This document shows positions 34,302 through 47,057 of a stretch of 64,000 nucleotides of DNA, piece by piece. The notes beneath the pieces are model-generated. The model did no database searches. It saw only the letters and a list, made by a program, of their open reading frames with translations, and was not told the origin of the DNA. The stretch's first letter is position 1. The number at the start of each line of letters is the position of its first letter. The stretch comes from Wurfbainia villosa (taxonomy: Eukaryota > Streptophyta > Magnoliopsida > Zingiberales > Zingiberaceae). The DNA lies in the NCBI GenBank assembly GCA_025175895.1, contig JAKLTH010000238.1, positions 5,456,001 to 5,520,000 of the forward strand, written 5' to 3'. The position numbers and the translations under genes were made by a program.

Positions 34302-35840
34302 TGTAGAGGAAACGTTGACTGCTAGAGGGGGTGAATAGTGTCAATTCGTTGCGTGATGGAATTCGTTTGCATTCGTCTACAAATCTCATTAGCGTGCAGC
34401 AGAAATAGAAATAAAGCAATAACGAAATAGACAAACACGCAAACACAACTATGTAACGTGGTTCAGAATCGAATGGTTTCTACTCCACAGATTGGGCTCA
34501 AATGAGCCCTAGCGATGCCAATCACACACCACTAATAAAACACTCCTTCTCGACACAAGTCGGAGGTGGAGAAACCTCGTACAATAGTTTACAACAATAA
34601 ACTAAATACAACAAGCAAATACAATATGAAATACAACAAGAGATACAAAGAAAATTTTACACAAAACTCTTTTGAATGCTTGCTTGCTAGGTTGATCGAG
34701 TAGCACTTGGAGACCTTGAATTGCAGCAGCAACTCACCCCAAAACACCTCAAAGAACCTTGTTGATTTCCTCCTCCACGAGCTCCATTTAAAGCTTATGC
34801 CTGGGCTGGAAATCGCCGATCAGTCGACTGATCGGGACCATCAGTCGACTGATGACACTGTTGTTGTGAGACAACGATATAATCCACACTGAAAAATCCA
34901 ACGGATAGGACATCAGTCGACTGATCATGTCCATCAGTCGACTGATCGAGTCTTCACTCGACTGCTAACCCCAGCAGTCGAGTCTCGACTTGATTTTGTG
35001 CCCGAGATTCCGAGCACCGATCGATCACAAGATCACCGATCGCTCGACTAATCAATCGATTGTCCCACCTCGCAGCGATCGCTAGACACTCCCATCAAAC
35101 CTAGTTGACTCATGCCCGATCATTGTCATATGACACGGTCCGATGGCACACCTCAAATATGAGGTTTTAACCTCAAACATGAGGTTTTAACCTCAAACAT
35201 GAGGTTTAACTCAAATATGATTTCACCATACTTGCTAGACCACCCTTAGCCTAGACCTAAGCCTTCTAGCCACCTCCGTCAGCCTCGCGCCTCTCGGATC
35301 CCTCCAAGTCATCCATGACTTGTTCATCCATTGCGCTAGCCTTCAGGTGATTCCATCGGCTATGCCATGCTAATGGTGTATACACCGCCAAGGCACATTG
35401 GACTTACGCTGCCAAGACTCCGCTTGGACTTTACGCCGCCAACCATTGGACTTATGCTGCCAAGACTCCCGCTTAGACTTTACGCCGCCAATATCAAACC
35501 CCTTGGACTTCTCAAATGCCAAGACTCAAGCTTGGACTTTCTCTTGCCAACCCATGTTGGACTTTCCATGCCAAGACGCATGCTTGGACTTTTCTTGCCA
35601 AGTACTCAAGACTTGGACTTTCCTAAATGTCAAGTGTCCCACTTGGACTTTCCATACCAAGTACCCATGACTTGGACTTTCCATTGCGAAGATCCATGAT
35701 TGGACTTCTCATGCCAAGTACTCAAAACTTGGACTTTCCCATGACAATCACATTGTCATATGTTTTTGTCGAACATCAAAACATCTCTCGAGTCAAACTC
35801 GAGTCCTGGTCAATCGTGACCTGGGCCGATTGCACCAACA
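34302..35840 (-). repeat. 5' LTR of element F
   Basis: 1539 bp. It matches the 3' LTR closely except over about 35015-35150, where the AGTCGACT palindromes of the 3' LTR (29880-29998) correspond to CGATCG-type motifs, and at 35155-35210, where the cctcaaacatgaggtt unit is present three times instead of two. Confidence 0.9.
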
Positions 35841-35856
35841 ATCTTCTCTCTAGGAA

Positions 35857-36612
35857 TGTAATAATGAGTGATAATCTCCAGATTAAATTGTAATGGAGAT
35901 TCTTTATATTCAATTGCTATGAATGGCAAACATGAAGTAATGCAAGTAACACAATCGTAACTCACTAAACTACACTTGTAAGTAAATTAATGGAAACTTT
36001 ATATTCTAACAAATAACAATTAACTCAACTATTCGAATGCAAAAAAGAAATTGCAAGAATTAAGCAAATTAAAATGCATCAGCTAAAGTAAAAATAGTGT
36101 AAAGAAATTAGTCAAATTGTAGTAATTAAACAAATTAAAACTCATCAACTAAAGTAAAGGTAGTGTAAGGAAAAAACCAAATTACATGAATTAATCAAAT
36201 GCTACACAAAATTTCTACTATTCTATGGAACATGGATCCATATTCTATATGCCCCCGCGGGAAGGACCTAGTGGCTAGCGCATGCAGATATTGTATTATA
36301 GGACAATGGGTCAATCCCTCGCAAATGTCAGGGTACTAGATGTTCTTCTCTCGGAGGCAATGACCACAACAACACCTCCACAGTGAGAGCTTTCTCTGTA
36401 CACAATAGACTCGAACGAGAGTTCTATCTCTCAGAATCTCTCTTGTGTTCTCCCTCATTGCCTCCACTACACAACGCAACCACCTCCTTTCTGATGACTT
36501 GGATGCTCTTTTAAAGTAAGCATAATGTATGTCTCTCTTGTGAGTGCACTATGTGTGTTACTGTATGGAGCAGTAACTATGGTAATGTGTAGTATATGTA
36601 GTAATTCTAACA
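35857..36612 (-). repeat. Probable 3' LTR of element E
   Basis: Bounded on the plus strand by TGTAATAATG and TTCTAACA; on the minus strand a purine tract (gagtgggaga) immediately precedes TGTTAGAATTAC. A TATA-like ctttaaaag lies near 36510 (minus). The partner LTR is absent, so the distal end at 35857 is a guess. Confidence 0.5.
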
Positions 36613-37799
36613 TCTCCCACTCATCCAAGTTATGCCACAAAAGTGAACAACCATAAAAACTATTTAGAATAGAGACTATTAGTCACAAATACCAATAAGA
36701 ACATCCAATTCATATTTAGAAAAAATAGTTCGTGCGATGACAAACATACTGAATGATTAATGCTAAGAAAGTTGTTACACTTTACATAGTCGCTCTTTTA
36801 AACAAATTAGAGGCATTCGTATCTTGTATTTACCTCAAATCAAATCATTTAAATTAATATGAACATCTCTAATCTCTCATAATGATTGTTATGTCAAGAG
36901 ATACCCAATATCTCATATTATTCACAATCACATTTTATGTACACAATAAAAAATATAATTGATCGACCAGTGAATAAATACTAAATATGTAAATTCTTTT
37001 TAATCTTTCTTTTTATATATAATTCATTCATTTTACCAAGTCACTTTCCTAGTCATGTTTTATAAATAGAATCATCCATAGTCAATAGGATACATGCTAA
37101 AATAGTAGACCTTGATTAAAACTTTAAGTAGAAAGCTAAATAGTCACTTAGGATAAAACTTAGATTAACATATAATCTCAAAGAATCACATAGTAGAGAA
37201 GTAGGGATCCATTCTTCTACTACCCTTATTGTCGTCATAACACATGAATCACATCTACAATATTATTCTCTTTACTAATAAAAAGTGTATATTTTTCTCA
37301 AATTTAACATCATACAGATTACAATCTAGACATTCCCAATGTTTAATCATAAATTCAACTCATGAATTTCAATCTGACTTCCAATAGGTTTAATAAATGG
37401 TGGGTACTCTTATCATTATCATCAAATGATCTCATCTTGATACAACTATCAAGGCTACCCCAACTTATAGATATGTCTCCATTCATAGCTTCATTAGTTG
37501 TCCCATAAGCAACGATCTTATCTCTATTTATACTTAACAAATAGATATGATTGTCCATGTGAGAGGATTAATCTCAACCCGCTAACATGCTTATCGAGAC
37601 TTTATCCAAATATAATAAGGACATATACATTGAATAGATCATAACATTTCATAAAACATCGTATACTATTCAATTATCATTACAATATGTTACATTCTCT
37701 GAAGTCCCAAAGACTTCATATGCCATTGAAATGACTCTTTAGTCAATGACTTAATAAACGGATCTGCAAGTATAACACGTGTAGGGATATACTCAAGAA
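36613..37799 (-). other. 3' untranslated region of element E
   Basis: AT-rich sequence between the RNase H remnant and the probable LTR; no domain can be read. Confidence 0.45.
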
Positions 37800-38811
37800 T
37801 TATCCTTTTTCTTGGCAACAATATCCCTTATACTTAATAGTTATGTACTTGCCCTTGCTGTGATATTTGAGATATTTTGAAAATGTTATAGCAACTTGAT
37901 TGTCATAGTAGACAATAATAGGACTCCCACTGTCCTCAGCAATCTTCTGATACTTTAGGAGTTTTTTTAACCAGATAGCTTTTTGCACGACTATTGAACA
38001 TGTCACATATTCAACTTCTATTGTCGACAGAGCTACACAAGCCTGTTTCTTATTGTTCTATGAGATGACGTCACCATTTAGCAAAAAGGTATAACTTGAT
38101 ATGGATTTCCAATCATCTGGGTCCTCATCCCAATCTGCATTTGAATAATCCTTCATGCTCATATCTAATCCCTAAAAGCATTGACAATAATTTATTATTT
38201 CTTTCAAATATCTGAATATTCTCTTTATCACTTTTAGATATTTGAATATCCTCTTCATCGCTTTACAATGTCTCAGTCTTGGTTTTGACTTGAAATGACT
38301 AAGTCAATAGTATAGCTGATATCCGGATGTGTACATAACATAGAGTACATCAAACTACCAATGACACTGACATATGGTCTTTTCTTCATCTCAACTATTT
38401 CTTCGAGAGTCTTTGGATACATACTCTTGCTCATAATAGTACCTCTTATTACAGGTGGTTCAATTTTGCAATTTGACATGCTAAAATGTTGTAGCATCTT
38501 AGTTATATCAGCATTTTTAAGACAACCCAAAAAGTCTTTTAGATCGATCTTTAATGATCTTTACTTCTAAAATATACTCAAATTCTCTCACATTCATTAT
38601 GTCAAATTGTGATGAAAGTCATGCTTTGACTTCTATCACAAACTCTATGTCATTTTCAGATATTAGCATATCATCAACGCATAATGATAAGATAACAAAC
38701 TTTCCTTTTTTCTTTCTCAGGAAAACACAATGATCCTCATTTATTATTTTAAAATCATAAGATAAAATGACTTCATCAAATATTATATTTCATTACCTTG
38801 ACACTTGCTTT
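37800..38811 (-). pseudogene. Element E pol: RNase H and C-terminal reverse transcriptase
   Basis: The RNase H remnant 38006-37800 shows IVYYDNQVAITFSKY. The segment 38530-38273 encodes the RT connection region (VIGSLMYSMLCTHPDISYTI). Further upstream the catalytic block reads LCVDDMLIS near 38690, with Cys where Tyr is usual in YVDD. Stops and frame breaks occur throughout. Confidence 0.75.
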
Positions 38812-41800
38812 TGTAAAATACCGAAAAAAATAAAATAAAAATAAATTAATAATAAAATAATGCTTGTTAATTGGGAAAATATCCTATGGAATTTTCCAGA
38901 TTTTTTTTTAGAATTTTTCTTAGACTTAAATGGAAATTTCTAAGGTATTTTACGAGAAAGATTTAATAGGCTTTGGGGAAGTCTGTTCGGGTTATCTATT
39001 TATGAAGGGATTTTGGATTGGGTTTAATGCTTATAGGTTAAACCGGATCCGGTTTTTTCCAAACCCATTTAACCCCATTTGTTTCACGCTGTTTTTCCTC
39101 CGCACCGGTTGGATTTCTTAAGCGTTTCCAGCCGCCGCGACTTTCCCCAATCTCGCGATTCTTCTCTTCCCCTCTCGATCTCGATCCAGTCGATTTCTCT
39201 TCCTCTTCCACCTTTGTCGACCAATAATGCGCGAAGCTCGCCCGGGCCTCTCTTCTTCTTCGGGCGCGCAGAACGAGTTGCCTTCTTCCCGAGCTCACGC
39301 TCGCCACCGCCCAAGATGCTCCGCCGCTCAGAGAGCGTCGTCGTCTCTTCCTTCCCCTTTGGCGACTCCGCCCGGATCCCAAATAGCGAGCAGGGGATCA
39401 AGCCGTCGGCAAGGCGTAGCATCAGCAATTAGGAGGCGGCAGTGAGCAGAGCATCGAAGGAAGGGGCTTTCCCGGTCAACCATCGTAGCCGGAGCAAGTG
39501 GTTGTTTCCGGCCGACTGAGGAATTTGGGAAGGGTGTCTGCCGGTGTTAGCGATTGACTACCGGTGGGAATTTCAACAGCAGGTAAGGGCGCCGATTTCT
39601 CCTTGTCGAATCCCTTGCTTTGATTTCCTTGATTGAACGAGATTTTGGGTGTATGGGCAGGGATCGCGAGTGTCGGTTGCAGCCGTTGAACATGGCTGCC
39701 GGTTCTGTGGAGTTGATGCCGGTGAGGATTAACTGCCGATGGAGTCAAGGGTTGGTAAGTTGATCTATCCTCTTTAGTAATTGCTAGGTTTTGGGGCATG
39801 GAGTGTGTTGTTGGGTGGTGTTCCTTTCGGTGAAGGGGAATGTGAAATTATGGGAGTTGCCGGCTGAGAGTTTGGGGGAGTCGTGCAGTAGCTATGATGA
39901 TCGGGCTGTTGCTGTGAATAAGGTTTGTTTAGGGGTTGTTGGTGGGCTGTGAAGCTATGCTTACGATGAAGGTGTGGCTGTGAACAGTCGTAAAAGGGAA
40001 AGTGAGGTTCTATAAGTGTAACCATGGGTTGTGATAGAGCTATAAATGAACAAATCAGTTAAGTTATGATTTGTAACGAAGTGTTTTAAATAGTTAGATC
40101 CCTAAATTTGTGTGGTTGTTAATGATGGGGTTCTTGGCCAATGAAGTGAATCGGCCGTGTGTTAGAGATTTATCGACGGTGGATGGTTATTTACATATTG
40201 AGGTGTTGGTGCGTGATTTGTCTATAGATCTGATGGATGGATTTATGTGGATGTGAGTTAGTGTGTTTAATTGATTTGGGTGGAGTCTACCTAAGAGGTT
40301 TAATAATTTAAACCTATTTGGGTGTTGTAGAAGGGTTACGTTTGATGATGGGGGGTTTCTAATTCGTATTCGATAAAGGGATACGAATGTAAGAACGATA
40401 TAGTAGTGGATTTGTATATCTATTGTCATGTGCTTGAACTTAATGCATATTATGGTTTATGCAGGACATGGATACGAGACGGGTCCACGACCGTGAGGAT
40501 TATACGAGCATTTACAGCAGGTAGGTAATTTCCTACTGGTCGGGTAGATGTAATGATTTTCAGATTTAGACATAGATATGAACCTTAGGTGTTCATATTA
40601 CCTTGACCATGCTCTGTTTATCGTATGCTTGAACTTATCGTTGATATATATGTGTGCTCGATTATTGATAACACATATTCCCTAGCATGATCTAGAAGTT
40701 ACAGATGCGATGTAAGTAAGTTTAACTGTTTAGTAGGGTGTAGATGTTAGAGTACGGAGGATGACCTAAATTGTAAATTTGGCAAAAAGGTCCTCTGTAG
40801 ATAAGTATGACCCTAAATGTAGGACTCATTCCATACTCAGTATGTTGCACCTTTATTTACCAACCACGGGTTGTGTAAATGGTCGTGAGTCGTGGATGTG
40901 GTCGCTACTGAATCGATGGTCCTAGCTTGTCCTGATTAGATGAGTGACTCTCTACAGGATAGAGAGTGTACTGATCAATTGAGTGTGACTCTTTGTTGAA
41001 CAGAGAGTATAGGGTAGATGTTCTCAGATGTGAGACAAGACTCATGTCATTGCATGTATATCGACGACATCGCCTCCCTTGGGGTTGAGAGAGAGTCGTC
41101 AATATCCTCGCCTCCCAAGTTACTTCCAGAGGAGTAATCGGTGTGAGGGCATAACATTTGTTGTGCCGCACTCTACCATTATCGACGATGGTTGGAGTTG
41201 GAGTTGCGTGCGCTTGTCGGTGCGTGGCACTCGACCGCTCATTGGCGGTGTCCGGAGTGGCCGCGGGACCCCGCTATGAGCGAGCTACTTACGCCATATG
41301 CTACTTGATCATACTACCCAACTCGATCACCGAGAGTGGTGGCGGCCGAGTCGGGATAGTTGTCATGTCGCGGCCACCCTAGGCCACACCGGGTCGTGGT
41401 AGCGAGTAGGGGTGAGCAGCATGACCATGCATGCCGCATTGCCAGATCATCAGTGTTTTGCATATGATTATATATATATACATAACTGCTTGTATATATA
41501 TATATATATGGATGATGGTGATTAGTATACATACAGATACAGTCTATATGTATACTCACTTTGATGATGCATTTGTATGTACTATGCCTGTTGCATTTGT
41601 TTGTACATATTCATACATGCTATTGCACATTCCTGTATGGTAGTAGGTTGATATTTGTATACCTATCGGATATTCACAGTGATACTCTTGACTCAGTTTA
41701 GGATATTGTGTTAGTACTATATTGTTATACCCTATGATGTGATTATATGCCAGATTGGATCAGGATAGAGTAGATCCGCTGTGTATGTCAAAGATCGTTG

Positions 41801-42370
41801 ATGTTCGCTTATTTAGTATATGCATGCATATCTATAGTTATGCCGATGTATACTTGTTGTATGCAGTAGATTAAAAGCTGTTGAATGACATGTAATATTG
41901 ATACATATATTTACATGTTTTCTCACGATTACTGAGTTTTACTCACCACCTCCGACCGGTTTTTCTCGCCCAGTAGCAGTGACGACCGTGGCGACTTGGG
42001 TGTCACGACCGATCCATCCCATCTCTGTTTTTCGAGTCTCCCGAGGAGTTCGTCTTTGGTTATGTATGGACTTGTTTATGTGTTATGGATTTTGGTCCTG
42101 TGTCATGGACCCTTGTTTTGTTATGGACTTTGTCGTGATGTCGTCGTTTTATTTACGGTTTTATTACTGTGGACTTGTCAGGTGGTTTACACCTGCATAT
42201 TTTGTTATCTATGTTGTGAGTATGGGGGTTTTCATTTCCGCTGCTATTAGTATGTTATATTATGTTGTTGTTGTGGGCCTACGGGCCTTGTATTAACCCG
42301 AAATGTTGCCACGTATAGGGGAGATGTCGTCCGTTTGATTTTCGGCTCGGCATGCTCTCGGGGCGTGACA
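38812..42370 (+). repeat. 5' LTR of the chromovirus-like element
   Basis: 3559 bp, TGTAAAATACC to GGGGCGTGACA. It has a GC-rich leader-like part at about 39080-39480 with intron-like donor and acceptor motifs further on (caggtaagg near 39580, tatgcaggac near 40460). It also has a TA-rich stretch near 41469-41510 and ends in ggctcggcatgctctcgg plus GGGCGTGACA. Reading frames over 39038-39445 and 41898-42296 are LTR sequence. Confidence 0.88.
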
Positions 42371-42517
42371 ACTTTAGTGCTCTGATACCACTATTAGTAT
42401 GTTATATTATGTTGTTGTTGTGGGCCTACGGGCCTTGTATTAACCCAAAATGTTGCCACGTATAGGGGAGATGTCGTCCGTTTGATTTTCGGCTCGGCAT
42501 GCTCTCGGGGCGTGACA
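42371..42517 (+). repeat. Inverted primer-site motif plus second copy of the LTR tail
   Basis: After the LTR end at 42370 come actttagt, the motif gctctgatacca (42379-42390), which is the reverse complement of a tRNA-Met primer site, and then a second copy (42392-42517) of the last 126 bp of the LTR (first copy 42245-42370). Only then does the normal actttag plus primer-binding site follow. The 3' LTR shows no such tail duplication. Confidence 0.85.
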
Positions 42518-42524
42518 ACTTTAG

Positions 42525-42536
42525 TGGTATCAGAGC
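42525..42536 (+). other. Primer-binding site of the chromovirus-like element
   Basis: tggtatcagagc, exact match to the initiator tRNA-Met complement, 7 bp after the second LTR tail. Confidence 0.9.
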
Positions 42537-45500
42537 CCAAGGTTCTGCGATGCCATACAATGTTGTTTTTGTGTCGAGTCTTGGATTCTCGGGAGTCGAT
42601 TTATTCCGTTTTGGTTTTTGAGATGAGATGGACAGCGGCCTGAGCTCCAAGCAGCACGAGGTAAGAATTCTTGAAAACTTATGGTTTAGTAGATATTTAT
42701 CTAAACTGGATCAGTAGGTGTATACAATAGAGTTATGACACATGTGCAACCTTGTAGTAGGGGTCGTCCACCGAGGTGACCAACCGGAGTGACCTTTAGG
42801 GATGATACTCCCGGTTATGTTGACTATGCTTTTAATGCTAATAACAGGGAATAACCTGTAGTGAGTTGGTTATTTTTCGTAGCCGTGGTATGAGTTGACC
42901 CCGGAAACGACCTGTTGAGTCTGTGAGTCTTGAACCTGTGTCGAGAAGGTAATTTACCTTTGAGAGCCGACTGATACCGAGTCGGAAAACAGGGGTCAAG
43001 TCGTCACATTTATTATGGAAATCAGAGACTACAGTCTTAGAGATTTCCACTAACTGTGCTAGTCGAATCATTACCTGTGGGTAATGAACAGACTTGTAGA
43101 CTATTATCACGCATAAATAAGGCTAGGTTATTATGGAGCTCATAGGATTTTATCCCGAGTTGTTCAGCATATCGAGTTGTATAACTTTGAGAGTACTTTA
43201 AGTACTTAACTCATGTTATACCGAGAAAGTAGAGTTATTTGCATACCATTATCGAGGTTGCTTGATTTGGTGATAAAAGCAGAAAATAATCTTCGTGAAA
43301 AAATATATCACTTGATCATGGATTAGTGATGCTGAAAGAGTGTATTTCCCCGTGTCACTTTTAGTGACACATTGTAAGGAATTCTTGAGCTTCAAGAAAG
43401 GGTGATCGGTCAGTAATAGTGTACTGTGCAGAGTCGTGAGACTTGCAGAGGTTACGACCACCTAATAGCTCAAGGAGATGAATGGATGATTTAAGCCGCC
43501 CAGAGTTATTGGCTTATAGTTGGGTTAGGATGCCGGGATCTTCTACCAGATCCTGCTGAAAGACATTGGATTGAGACAGGAGTTTAGGAATGACTCGTGA
43601 TAAGTGTTTGGGAGATGAAGATCGATAAGATATTGCAAGTCAGATATTGGAGTAAGAAGCCTCCGAATGTTGGACAAAAGGAGCAAGATCGGAGTCAGAG
43701 GCCTTGAGGCTACTTTCCGATTATAGAAGACCAATCGCAGATCATCAGAAGGTTCTTGTGGATATCAGCACAATCAGAACAAGGACTTCGAAGGGATTAT
43801 GCGTGCAGTGCGGATCACGAAGACACGCGAAGTCAGATAATCCATTGGATCGAGTTCATCTGCTATTGTGAGCAACCAAAGATAAAGGAGGAGGTGTACT
43901 TTCAAGACTCAATCAAGGCTATCGATGGTGTTCCGGAGGAAGATGCATCGCCTCGAGCAGAGATCAAGACAAGATTGGGTTATCTCAACAACAACAACCT
44001 ACTACCTCAGCGTGGTTGGAGTTCCTGATACTCCCTTCAACAGAGATCAGATGTAAGACAAGATCGTAGAAGACATCTTAGAAGATTCAGCAGACAACAA
44101 CAGTTACCTCCGGATGTGATTTGATTAGTACAGAGGAGAGAGTATACGATGATGGTCGTATTTATTCAGTATTCTATAGTTTCAGCTCGTAGGATTAAGG
44201 GATAGATCAGATGATCTAGGGAAAAATCCCCGAGGCATTCGTCGCAGAAATGCGACCGTTTTGTCGCAGACTGTTGAATCTGATCTTTTCTCTTCGGAGA
44301 AAGAACGAGACATGTGTGGAGCCTTTTGGATCGGATCAACAGATATTTGATCGTTCAGGGTATTACTCTAGTTTTACCCTCTGGATTAATATATTGAGAG
44401 ATACTTGTAGTTTACAGGTATCTTTGTCTAGAACATTCTCAGATGGATTAGAAGGGTCCTTTACATCGACTTGTGGGTTGATGGTATCTCTACCGTCAGG
44501 TGAGAAGTGGACCAACGATTAAGAAGTCAAGGGAGGTCCTTAGACTTGGATAGACATACCTTTACGGTAGACATATCCGTACGAATGGTTAAATTATGGG
44601 AAGTATGACATGATTATGTCTCCCTGATGTATGTATAATCCGAGAGCATTCGGATATAGTTTCGGATGAACTCCTAGCCTTGTCATTACATAGGCAAGTG
44701 GAGTAGGCGATCGAAATGAATGCGGAGAATAGTTCTGGTAACGAAGATCACATATCGAGTGATATTTTTTTTTGTTGGTATCAGTGTTGTTAAACACTAT
44801 AAAAGAATTGGAAGAACGTGAGTTGTGATTATAGGAGATATTGGAGGGGATATTTATCTATCCCAGTGTTTCTCCTTGTGAAGATCCAGAACTCTTTGTC
44901 GAAAGAGAGATGGACATTTGAGATTGTGCATCGATTGTCGATGATGGAATGCGATGATTGTTGAAAGTAAATATTCTACGTTGAGGATAAATGAGTTTTT
45001 TAGTTCAGCAAATGACACCTGTGTATACTCTAAGGTTGGTTTACGACTGGAGTACTGATATTGTAGTGACATGATGTCATACGATTATCATTGTCGATGT
45101 GATGATTAATATATATCATCAGCCAAGAGTAAAGGGGATGCAGGTGTGTAGATATGCCAATTTTATACTTGGTATGAATTGTATGAGTTTTGATTGTGTT
45201 GTTAGACTATTAAACGATTTAGTCGTCCAGGGATTTGAGAATCGTGTATCCTGAACACGATTGGATCCGTTCGTGATTGTTGGAGTTGCGTAACCTGACC
45301 ACTGTTGATTGTGGTAGTTGGATGTTGCGCACTCGACCACCGTAGATGGTGGTTTGCCTTATATGTTTTGGTTAGTATTGTAGATGTGGATAGAATGTCT
45401 TAGCATTACTATACCACAGATTTGTTTGACAAAGATGATGTTGTAAATCATTTAGTCGGAAGCTGGTGAAACCAGTTTACAAGACCTAGACGACGGTTAA

Positions 45501-45890
45501 CTTTTACACGAGTATTAGTTAATCCTTCCGGAGAGAATCAAAAGGATGATGTGCGCAGATGCGTCGTTTCAGGGATCAGAACGATTCCGATGCAGTTGAA
45601 TGAGACATATCTTATGCCTACGTCAGTTAAGAAACTATGAGATAGTCTGTCATATACATGACATGACTTTAGTAGTTATTGTCTGGATTTATAGATATAT
45701 GGAGCAGGAATGCTCATGGGATTTTAACTAGCTACTGGGTAGCTACAATGTAGTTGCTGGAGCGCGAACGGTTGCAACAATTGCAACGAGTGAGATTCGT
45801 CGCTATAGTCTCCCGTGCACTTACAGAGTGTGTGGTGGAGCGAATTTTGATTGGTTGATGGACTTCTCTTTTGAGAAGATAATTCCCCGT
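42537..45890 (+). pseudogene. Decayed gag, protease and reverse transcriptase region
   Basis: The internal region is heavily mutated. A zinc knuckle can be read at 43800-43838 (CVQCGSRRHAKSD, last Cys lost), as in the gag of this lineage. No continuous reverse transcriptase motif is left that I would quote, though position and length require it. Small reading frames (43756-44028, 44250-44522) are fragments in wrong frames. Confidence 0.6.
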
Positions 45891-46985
45891 CTTTGATAAG
45901 GATAGTGTGTTCCGGACACGCGTCCAGTCAAGGAGTTGCTACAGGAAGCACATCATTCGAGATGGGCCATATACCTTTGAGGTACTCAGATGTACCGAGA
46001 GTTGAAATGCTTACTGGTGGAATGGTATGAAGAGAGATACTGCATACTTTGTTGCTGGATATATACTATACCAGCAGGTGAAGGTTGAACATCAGAAACC
46101 CGCTAGATTGCTCCAGGAAATTCCAATTTTGGAATGAAAGTGGAGCATATCACTATTGATTGCGTTACGGGATTGCCTAGGACCCGTAAAGGACATGATG
46201 CGATTTGGGTGAGTGTGGATTGACTGACCAAATCAGCTCATTTCCTTTCTATTCGTGAGTCGTACTTGTTGGAGCATTCGGTAGAGTTGTATTACCGAAA
46301 GATTATCAGAATTGCGAGGGGTACTTTTAAGTACCATATCGGATAGAGATTCGCGATTACCTCGCGATTTTGACAGAGTCTGCATCAAGCTATGGGCACA
46401 GAGCTTCGACTCAGTATAACATTTCATCCGCGGATTGATGGACTGTCTGATCATGACATTCAGACTTTGAAGGATCTATTAAGATCTTGTGTCTTGAATT
46501 ATGGGAGTAGTGGGGAGGATCGCATTCCTTTAGTGGAATTTAACTATGAGGATAGTTATCACTCCTCCATTGAGATGAATCCTTCTGAGACCCTATACGT
46601 TAGACTCTGAAAATCTCCTGTGTTGTGGGAGGAAGTCAGGGAAATGACAGCTATTGGGGGCCACAGGGTATCCAACATGATGCAGAGTTAGTGCGCGTCA
46701 TAGGATGATGGTTATAAGAGACACAGGGTCGACAGAAGACTTATGCAGACCGGAGGTGAAGACCTTTAGAAATTTTCAGTTGGAGATTAAGTATTTCTGC
46801 ATGTTTCACCTTAGAAAGGGGGTGAAACGATTTGGGTCGCAAGGAGCGACAGTAGCGGAACAAGATCATCCGACTTGTAAAGGTTGGATGACAGTATCCG
46901 ACTGATGAGGAGGCTACATAGGAGCGGGAAGATACTATCCGAGCTCGATATCCTCATTTGTTCATTTGAGGCATGTAGTAGTTCA
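45891..46985 (+). pseudogene. Chromovirus integrase and chromodomain remnant
   Basis: The pre-core zinc region is readable at about 45920-46140 (ELLQEAHHSRWAIYL, then MYRELKCLLVEW). The core follows as DCVTGLPRTRKGHDAIWVSV at 46156-46215, LTKSAHFLSIRESY at 46223-46265 and the open segment 46392-46610 (GTELRLSITFHPRIDGLSDH, with VEFNYEDSYHSSIEMNPSE). The tail at about 46895-46970 reads PTDEEAT, a stop, then EREDTIRARYPHLF, typical of the end of the chromodomain region. Several stops interrupt it. Confidence 0.82.
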
Positions 46986-47057
46986 AGAAATCTCTTGAGT
47001 TGGTTCTCGTATGTTAGTACGAAATTTGGGGACCAAATTTTCATTAGTGGGGGAGAA

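Larger units (their letters stand above)
29159..35840 (-). mobile_element. Element F: complete gag-only Sirevirus-like retrotransposon
   Basis: 6.68 kb with a perfect 5-bp target duplication ATCTT (29154-29158 and 35841-35845). On the minus strand: 5' LTR 34302-35840, tRNA-Met primer site 34288-34299, gag 34234-32512, non-coding 3' region with polypurine tracts, 3' LTR 29159-30674. The two LTRs are similar along most of their length. There is no room for or trace of protease, integrase or reverse transcriptase. It is the best-preserved example of the gag-only family in the window. Confidence 0.92.

Noticed and set aside
34232..34310. gctctgatacca as a tRNA gene end
   Set aside because: It is the primer-binding site next to the LTR, and no tRNA cloverleaf precedes it. 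The same holds at 8618, 42379 and 60160.
39038..39445. Several 70-117-codon reading frames in GC-rich sequence
   Set aside because: They lie in the 5' LTR of the chromovirus-like element, differ in the 3' LTR copy (47269-47969) and have no domain.
41898..42296. Hydrophobic 132-codon reading frame, repeated at 50244-50546
   Set aside because: Present twice only because it lies in both LTRs; no start context, homology or conservation beyond LTR identity.
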